Below, one piece after another: positions 56,336 through 64,000 of a stretch of 64,000 nt of DNA (within the stretch, counting starts at the first letter, position 1; each line of letters begins with the position of its first letter). The stretch comes from Lunularia cruciata. Lineage: Eukaryota; Streptophyta; Marchantiopsida; Lunulariales; Lunulariaceae. The translations under genes and the position numbers were made by a program. Location: positions 20,986,744 through 21,050,743 of the forward strand of contig OX419759.1 in the NCBI GenBank assembly GCA_948567375.1. The letters are read 5' to 3'. Below the pieces are notes generated by a model that had not been told where the DNA came from, made no database searches, and was given only the letters and a program-made list of their open reading frames with translations.

Positions 56336-59300
56336 CATTCTTGCTAAAACCCCAAAACACAGATTCCGTTCCACCTTCCGCTCCGATAAACCGCACAATT
56401 TGCTCTACATTGGATCCGGAATGCCCGAGGAGCTCCCTACTACTCCTCCTTCTCCTGCACCGGAGAGAAAGAGAGCGAGAGAGAGCTACTGCGGCCACTT
56501 GAAACCGACACCGTGTTGTTCTCTACCTCTGCCTTTCTTCTCAGGTCCTCCGTTTGTACCAATGTGGAGCTGTTGCCATGGACTGTTCTTCACGCTCTCT
56601 TCGGAGACGGATAATACACACTGCGCTTTTTGTCGTTCAAATCTCTTTGCCAAGCCATTTCTATGTTCACAAGCTTTACTTGGTAAGTTAAGTGTAAACT
56701 TTCGAGGACGGGATGGGATCGGATTGGATTGGATGACCTTTCATGTTTTTCTTCTACTAGTGGTTTTTTGCTCGATGTTTCTATAAGGTAAGGTTTTATC
56801 TGAGCAATAAAATTATGAACATAAACCCCGAGCACACTGGTTAAGTGTGCCGTCTCACATCGACAAGCAGATTATTTCATTGAACCGTCAAGATTAAGAA
56901 CGAATTCGTTTATGAATAAAAGCCAAACGATTGTTTCACAGGGATGAGCACTTGTCAAATATCGTAAATTCTAAACCCAATATGAAATTCCAGAGCTTCG
57001 ATCTTAGAAACACGACTCAATGAGTTTTACACCTGTTTGTTAATGTGCTACTTTTGCAAACTGGTAAGATGTTCTCACCTCACAATATCCTACTGTCCAC
57101 TTCATTGAAAAGCACAATCCAAATATAAAATTTGGAATTAGTTTCAAGACATAATCCTCGTTCATGATATAACATTACTGTGTGCATGCCGGCTTATCTG
57201 GTTACAAAAAGACTTGAGGACATAGTGTGGTATAAGTCTACACGTTCAAACTCAAAAGGGAAATAGCAATGAACTTGAATGATATCCTTCACTGAACACC
57301 ACAATGAAATTCTCAACATGTCAAGTCATCATCTCATCTAATCCAATCCGATCCAATCCGATCCAATACTACTTGACAAAGTGTGTGCTGCAACTGTAGA
57401 GGATATCCTGTTTACTAAGACTCACTACTAACTAACTTACGACAAGAACCAACTGTCAAATGAAGAAGTTGAATGAATTTTGCAACCGTATAACCTAACC
57501 ATCTTTTGTCCTTTTCCCTATCTCTCACTCTCTCGTCTTTCTCTTGTTGAAAAATCATCTTTCCATACTTTGTATTCTGGTTCTCCTGGCTTTGGGTAAG
57601 CGAAATATCAATACCCGTAAAGATCACTTGTGGCTTAAGTTTAGGGTTGTTATGGGTGCAGCTTATCTATCTATGCTATTCACGGAAATTGAAGTCTAGG
57701 GAATTCAAATGGACAATATAGGTAGCTTAATCTAATCAAGTTCAATGATACGAATTTAACGTGGATATTAATATAGATTTTGAAATTTTTTTGACATCCA
57801 CCCGTTTGAAAGTCTATTTTGAATCAATCAAACCATGAAAAAATACATGAATATTTCATTAGTAAGGCATGGCATCCAATAAAAATGGTAATTTTTAATA
57901 TCCATGGAAAAATTGTGCATTAATATTTGGTTCAATTATTTAATTATAGCTTTGCTAAACTTTTGAGATTGGTGTAATTTTAGTTCTCTTTAACTTTTTT
58001 TATTCTTTGGAATTGAATGTGGGAAGTTTGTCACAAGGAGTAGAGAATTTATATGCCACCTGGAGTACAGTTTTCTGATTTGTATGAAGAGGATAAGAGG
58101 TCCCAAGTAGAGGCCCAATTGGGGATGCTATGGTGGCTTTTTATCGGAGTAGAAGAGGGCTACGGCGCAGGTGGAGAGTAGTAGAAGACAGAGCTGAAAT
58201 TGACAAGAGTGTGTATTGAAAATAGATCAAAACAATTTTGGTTGATGTATTTATTTCTAACTGTTTCTGAGCCGGTACTCTCTAGTAAACTTGCACAGCG
58301 TCAGCTATATTTTGTAAAACCAAATTGCAAACATATAGCATGTACAAAAATACCAAGAAGAAAGCTCTACATACATGTAGAGGAATGAAGACATCAACAA
58401 GAATATGATGAGAACAATTGAATCACCTTAACCTACTACTTCTTTTATTATGATTTCTGTTACAGCTAAAAAAAAATTATTTTGAATGCTACTTTGTTAA
58501 TTATTATATCAGTGAAATTAGATTTGAAAATTTTTCTCTTTGTATCTTGAAGTGCATCGTATCGAGACTTTGCCTCTCTTGCAAGATCTATTCTTTCTTT
58601 AGCATTCTCTACGATACGATAAGATACACGTTGCAAAGAATCTCTTCACCTTTCTACTTTAGACTTTTGCTCTCATCAACCTTAACTCTCTGCCATTGAT
58701 ACCTCATCTTCAATGACCAAAATTTAGCATTCAAGTTATTGAATTCTTGCTTGACTTGATGTAGATTAGCTTTAGTATATTTCTCTTTCTCTTTCTCTAT
58801 GTCTTTCCAGAGCTGAATCTCTATTTTGTAGAGGATTTGCAAAATTTCTACATTATTAACTTTCTTTGGTTTGTCATCCAATTGCATTTCAACAATGGCC
58901 TCATCAACTAAGTGAATTATTTTGTTTGTGGGATGATTATGCATATTACCTTGATAATTGTACTACTACAACAAGTGATTTTTGAGAATATGGATATCAC
59001 AATGCACTTTGAATACCTCTTTACAACCTCTAAGGATGCTAATTATATGAAGCACACTGGGCTCTAGGATATAAAGCTACATTGTAGTCCAAATTTTATT
59101 TGTTGATGTTTTGAATTCATGCTTAAATTTATTAATTGCTCTTTACTAGATGTATTTTGTACATGAAACTCTATTTCCATTTGGAAGTATTATCTTTCTA
59201 GAGTACCAACTACCTCTTATAACAACTTTTGTTTAGTCTAATTACACCTACATGAGCACATGTCCCATCAATAAAGTTAATTCCTTTGTTTAAGAGATGA

Positions 59301-59783
59301 CCTATATGACCTATGATGTAGCAACTTGCTAATTCCATTATAACAATAAGTAACTTTAATAATGTGATTTATTGAGGATATGTACACCAGTATAGTACAA
59401 TATCACCACTTTTTTAAGATAAAAAAATGGTAAGTTGGTTTGATATTTTTATATTGTGAAGACATTAATGATGTATCAATGGGCATTATATGATAGACTT
59501 AATTTCACATGTGTACATATAAACATATTATGATTACATCAATAACAAGGAATTATATTTTAGTCATTTGATGTAAAACTCATTGAACCATTTCTAAGCA
59601 TGCACTAATCTTTAATAATTATAAACCTTGGAACCCTTTCCAATGATAGGTATAGAATGTATTGTAGTTCAATGTTTACAAAATTGAGAATTATTCTCTT
59701 AGATCATTATGCAATTTATATTCAAGATCCTAAGAGTTAGACTTTAAACTCTTTGAACTTTTTTAGAATTCATGTAAGATGTT
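56336..59783. other. Upstream region and intergenic; no firm gene
   Basis: 56336-56800 is the probable promoter and 5' UTR of the plastid-protein gene. The antisense frame 56262-56786 is not supported. A short tandem of aatccgatcc lies near 57343-57363. The minus frame 58654-58944 (KKVNNVEILQILYKIEIQLW, Lys-rich) is unrecognised. Near 59250-59300 the minus strand reads INFIDGTCAHV, which loosely recalls a transposase IDGT motif. The rest is AT-rich without features. Confidence 0.4.
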
Positions 59784-60501
59784 TGTAATCTTCCGAGGAT
59801 AGGAGACTTGAAGAAAAACACAGAGGAAGAAACACACAATTTCACACTCAACCTCCAATGCCCCAAAGAAGTACCTTGATTGTATTATATAGTACTCCCC
59901 TAAAGGAAGCTCCACCCTTGGATCAAATACAAGGATTGGTGATATGTCAACAAGCTCTACCCCTAGATTAGTTGCATGCATGGGTGATATGCCAATTTTG
60001 ATCCTATTTGGTTGGTCAAACCATCTTTGACCAAAGGGAATCTTCTTATAAGAATATCCAAATCATATGGGTGAAGTACTGTTGGAAAGCTCAATGAGAC
60101 AAGCTTGGGGGGAGGGAAGGCCAACCTTTCCTCCAATCTACACATTTTTGAGGCCTAATTCATCCGTTTAGGCCTCCAAAATTGATTGAAGTTTTCAGGC
60201 TATTCTTGGCTCCTGCCCTATTAGTAGAAGGACTCGCTTGGTGATACCTCTATTTGATCTACTAAGTACATTATCTATAACATCCTCTCAAATATTACCA
60301 ATCCAATTTTCACCTCTAGATCATATGTCTAACTATTGGTATTACATTTTCAAGTAGTTTTTGGCTCTTGCTCCATTAGTAGAAGTGCTTCTTTTGTGAC
60401 ACCTCTATCTGATCTACCTAGCGTATCATACCTAACATCCTTCTAGATGTTACCAAGTCAATTTTTGCCTCTAGATAATATATCTAGCTATTGGTATTAC
60501 A
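59784..60501 (-). mobile_element. Solo LTR, family C, copy 2
   Basis: On the minus strand it runs TGTAATACCAATAGC to GATTACA, 718 bases, matching 23292-23874 and 63549 onward. Flanks ATGTT (59779-59783) and ATGTG (60502-60506) are a near-perfect target duplication. Its first 320 bases are two tandem units of about 160 bases each starting with TGTAATACCAATAG (ttggtattaca at 60339-60349 and 60491-60501 on the plus strand). A TATA-like tatataat lies near 59885-59895. Confidence 0.75.
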
Positions 60502-63500
60502 ATGTGTTAGGTCTGATTATTTCTATCAACTTTTATTTTGGAAAATTATTTCAATTTTTAAGTATAAGTTAGTACATTGTACTATTTATTGTGCAAGGCA
60601 TCTAGATAAAGTAAAAAAGAAGTTTGGAAGGTTTACAAAAGGCTTAGAGTGGTTCTTAAGAAAGCATTGAGTTCTTCTATATAATAATGTTATCTATTAT
60701 TTATGATATTCTTATAAGAAAAAATTATTTGGAATTAAGTTCTAACCTTTTGGAGGTAAGTTGTTATTAGAGTCATGCTTCATTATATTATGATTGATAA
60801 AATTCTAAAAAGTCTTGAATCTCTTATGTTGAATTCAGTTTTTATAAATTATAATAATATATAAATTTTCAGGGTATAGGTAGTTATTAGGTCAAGTACC
60901 TCATTGTATTTACATATTAGTCATTATGTACAATAACTTTTGATTCCTCTCAACCTCTATAACCTACACTACTAAATTGCAAGATAATAAGTTAGGTCCT
61001 CTTCAAGATACTCCAAGACATGTCATAAGAGGAGAAATTCTACAAGATCTCATAGAGGATTTAGATTCAAAATTCTTAAGAGAGTAGGAAAAAGATGAAG
61101 ATATGTATGATTGAATCCAATTTTTAATTTAGATATCAAAGATAGAGTGTTAAGTCAAAGATAGAGTGTTAAGTTAATGTCTACAACCCATCTATATCCA
61201 AGATGAAATTTGGTGCTCCTCTATATGATCAATAAAATATAAAAGATATTATCAATTAAGACTTTTAGAGTACTTTGTTTTATTGCCTATTTTTAAGAGA
61301 TATATTTCATTGTTATATGTGTGAATATGAATAAGGAAGAAGAGAAGGACATGTTATGGATTGTCCTATCGCATTAAATATAACATGATCCAAGGTGCAA
61401 AATTTATTTTTTTAAAGGCCAACATGCCTAATAAAATACTTTAAAGGAAAAGTAAAAAAGGAATACATGTACACCAAAAAATGCAAATAAAAAAGAAGAG
61501 CTTAAACCTTTGTTAAAAGGAACAAATGTGCATAGAAAACAAAGCACTATGGAGAATAACCTACATTAGAAATCTATAATGAGCAAAATAAGAACCTTTA
61601 AGAAAATGGTGTGATAGAGATCCTCCAAGGGTATGTTTGGCAAATGTGAGGGGAAGGCAATCGATAGAATCAGAGCACCCACTATTGATGCATGTTAATA
61701 AAGACTTAGGGTCTATATCTTTGTAAGGTCATGGAGACACTCTGCTGCAAATAAGAGGTAAGCATGGCAAGTGAGAAAACCAAGGCACCTCTCTTCTATA
61801 ACAAGCTTCATGTTGCCTCTTGAAAGAGATCATCAAACTGAAGACGAAGGTGGCCAAAAATCTCCACTGCTAGGAGAATGAGGTGTTAGAGGCAAGTTGT
61901 GGGATATAGTGGTTGTCCTTCCTCCTAATGATGATGATCACTATGCCCTTGCTTGGATGCTAAATCATGCTAAGGATTCTAGTCAAAGTGGGATTTTTCC
62001 ACAAACCACATAATACAACATATGTTGGCCATCCTTGAAAGTGACAATATCTGTCTATACCCTTTGGTGAGGTGGGTTTGGTAAGACCATCCATCACCCA
62101 ATTTGAACCTATGAGTAAGTAGAGCATAGGATTTGAGCCACCGTATCTCTAATTGTGTCATGGAATCTAGTAGACTCTTAGGCACATTGTAATATGTGAG
62201 TGCACTCAATGTCAAATGTAGAATCACACAAGCACTGATCCAATATGCCCAAGAGTGTTGAATGTGGTAGACTTAGCTAAAGCTCAAGGGCCATGGTGAA
62301 TTCCTCCAATGAACCAAAAGTTTTTAATCAAAGGAGAAGCGTGAAGCAAAGCTTTGGTGCACTTCTCACTACAAGAGGGTATCCTAGCTCTATTTGTGCA
62401 AGGTATGTTAACTAGGATGATAGAAAAGGATATGAGTATGCATATGCTTATTTAGTTCCACTTAAATCTTTGTAGAGTCTAAGGTTACAAAGTCCACCAA
62501 GGAGGGAAGTGTTGTAAGTGCCAATCTTAGCAATAAATCACAAGCCAATTGAAGAGATGTCTAGAAAGATTGGGCTTGAGTCAATTGTCTTGATTGGTGG
62601 CAATAGTCATATCTTGTGTAAGAACCTATTTGCCAAAAGGGAGCCACCAAGGCCCATACTCCTAGGTAACCTACCAATACAATAGCTTCACATGATATGA
62701 TACCACATCCTCCCATGTTGTGGGAAGAGCTATCTCCAAATGCTGCCAATCATCTAATAATTGTGAGCATATATGGCTCAAAGAGTGTGGAGAAGGTATG
62801 GCACATGTGACTATCAACATACAATAGATGTGGTACAAAGACCATTGTGGGAGGATATGTATGTGCCAAATAGGATGCTCTTTGGACATAACATCTCAAA
62901 ATGAACTACTTGTGTTTTCCCCAACCATGGAAGTAGGTGAGCATGGGCAATAGAATTAATCAAATTATTTGAGATATAAGAGCTACAAAAATCCTCATAA
63001 CTAAGAGAAGAACCCAATATACTCAAACCTCTTATTGGGATTGAAATCTTGATGGGAAGTCAAAGGGAGTAAGAACTACATGTGTGCTTCAGAACTTGCA
63101 ATGTCTAAACTCATAAACCTAAGGTCTCAAGACTAGGTATGAAAGCTTGCACAACACAAAAAACATCCTCCAAGGGGCTGAAGATGTGGGTATCATTTGA
63201 TAAGGATGGAAAAACTCTTGTGGGAATGGTAGCTACAATGCACAATTGTGTAGTGATCAATGACAAATAATGGCCCTCCCAAAGGATCTCCTTGGTGTGT
63301 ACACTCTATAAATGCTAATTAAGTAAACTCTCTTGTGGTAGTATAATGGTTGTACAAAAACAGTATCTCCAACGCCATAGAAAGTATGCACAAAAAGAAT
63401 TAAAGAGAGAATCTGATCCCCTATCAAACAAAGAGCTAAAAAAAAAGCTTGATGAGAAATGGTATTGCAGTCATTTGAGACATCCACTTGGACAACCCCC

Positions 63501-63548
63501 TAGTTAGGATGGAGGTCCAAGGAAGCTCTAATGCTTGCTATAACTATC
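60502..63548. other. AT-rich intergenic DNA, no firm gene
   Basis: Up to 61600 it is strongly AT-rich, with a 20-base tandem (tcaaagatagagtgttaagt twice near 61137-61176). From 61980 to 63490 minus frames (62227-61979, 62889-62671, 63026-62814 and others) carry text like HLTLSALTYYNVPKSLLDSM, which faintly recalls the post-RT region of L1-type LINEs. The match is too short to call. Confidence 0.35.
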
Positions 63549-64000
63549 TGTAATACCAAGGGTTAGCCATATGATCTAGATCTTAAATTCAGTTTGGTAA
63601 CATCTGGAAGGATGTTATACATGATGGTCAAAATAGATCAGATATAAGTATCACCAAAAGAGTACTTCTACTAATAGGGCAAAAACCGAAATAGACTTGA
63701 GAACCTTAGAACCAATAGCTAGACATATGATTTAAAGGTGAGAATTGGTTTGGTAATATCTGGAAGGATGTTACACATGATGGACTAAATAGATCAGAAA
63801 GAGGTATCACCAAAAGGGGACTTCTACTAATAGAGTAGGAACCGAAATATGCCTGAAATCTTTGAAGGCAATTTCGAAGGCCTAAACGGAAGAATTAGGC
63901 CTCGAAAATGTGCAGATTCCCCCCAATAGAGGAAAGGCTGGCCTTCCCTCCCCACTGCTTTGTCTCATCAAGAGCTTTCCAACGGTACCTTACGTGATTC
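63549..64000 (+). mobile_element. LTR, family C, copy 3 (cut by the window edge)
   Basis: Starts TGTAATACCAAGGG and contains two tandem units of about 150 bases (63549-63705 and 63708 onward), each with tggaaggatgttacacatga- and tatcaccaaaag-type text. It then continues as in the other copies (aaggcctaaacggaagaatt, tctcatcaagagctttccaa). The remainder lies outside, so solo or full-length status is unknown. Confidence 0.7.

Noticed and set aside
56262-56786. A 174-codon plus-strand frame over the start of the plastid-protein gene
   Set aside because: It overlaps exon 1 on the other strand. It is rich in Pro/Cys/Phe and has no family features; it is probably promoter and 5' UTR sequence.
58654-59300. 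Second Harbinger-like transposon (INFIDGTCAHV plus a Lys-rich 96-codon frame)
   Set aside because: A single short motif without the downstream catalytic motifs is not enough.
61979-62227. L1-type LINE fragment (LSALTYYNVPKSLLDS)
   Set aside because: The likeness covers about 16 residues only, with no RT or endonuclease motif upstream.

Overview
The window is nuclear DNA of a land plant. The signs are intron-containing plant-type genes, a chloroplast-targeted protein gene, dehydrin-like LEA genes, Ty3/gypsy chromoviruses with initiator-Met tRNA primer sites, and deeply nested retroelements. The REL-type non-LTR retroelement and the unusual LEA family lean towards a non-flowering plant (bryophyte, fern, lycophyte or gymnosperm), but I cannot fix the species. 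About two thirds of the window is transposon-derived.

Gene content. (1) Four copies of a glycine/histidine/threonine-rich dehydrin-like LEA gene, all on the minus strand: 2-520 (runs off the left edge), 11424-11862 (5'-truncated), 13270-14118 (intact, 282 aa) and 47314-48318 (intact, 334 aa). Their 3' flanks also match one another, so they began as a tandem array that transposons pushed apart. (2) One multi-exon minus-strand gene, about 52949-56335, for a predicted plastid protein of about 609 aa. No other single-copy gene is convincing.

Mobile DNA, left to right. A REL-type non-LTR retroelement remnant (about 3280-10910) sits in the flank of LEA copy 2. A chromovirus (3596-8562) is nested inside it, with a perfect 5-bp target duplication. 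From 15 to 46 kb LEA copies 3 and 4 are separated by a frame-broken transposon-like coiled-coil gene (19202-21738), a solo LTR (23292-23874), a second chromovirus of the same family (25848-31433), a PIF/Harbinger-type transposase remnant (about 32780-33551), a solo LTR (33572-34235), and a large minus-strand Ty3/gypsy element (about 35834-45894). That element has another solo LTR (39616-40294) inside it. To the right of the plastid-protein gene lie further solo LTRs (59784-60501 and 63549 to the edge).

The most notable item is the large minus-strand Ty3/gypsy element. Between its protease and reverse transcriptase it carries a C5-cytosine DNA methyltransferase domain (about 40295-41205) with recognisable motifs I, IV (PCQ), VI (ENV), VIII, IX and X. 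Its integrase ends in a canonical C4HC3 PHD finger (36565-36699) where chromoviruses carry a chromodomain. Protease, methyltransferase, RT, RNase H, integrase and PHD lie in one frame, broken only by one frameshift, a solo-LTR insertion and 11 stops. All 11 stops are TGA or TAG, as expected from C-to-T decay of CGA and CAG codons. The element therefore appears to combine a DNA-methylation writer with a chromatin reader, and to have decayed through cytosine deamination itself.
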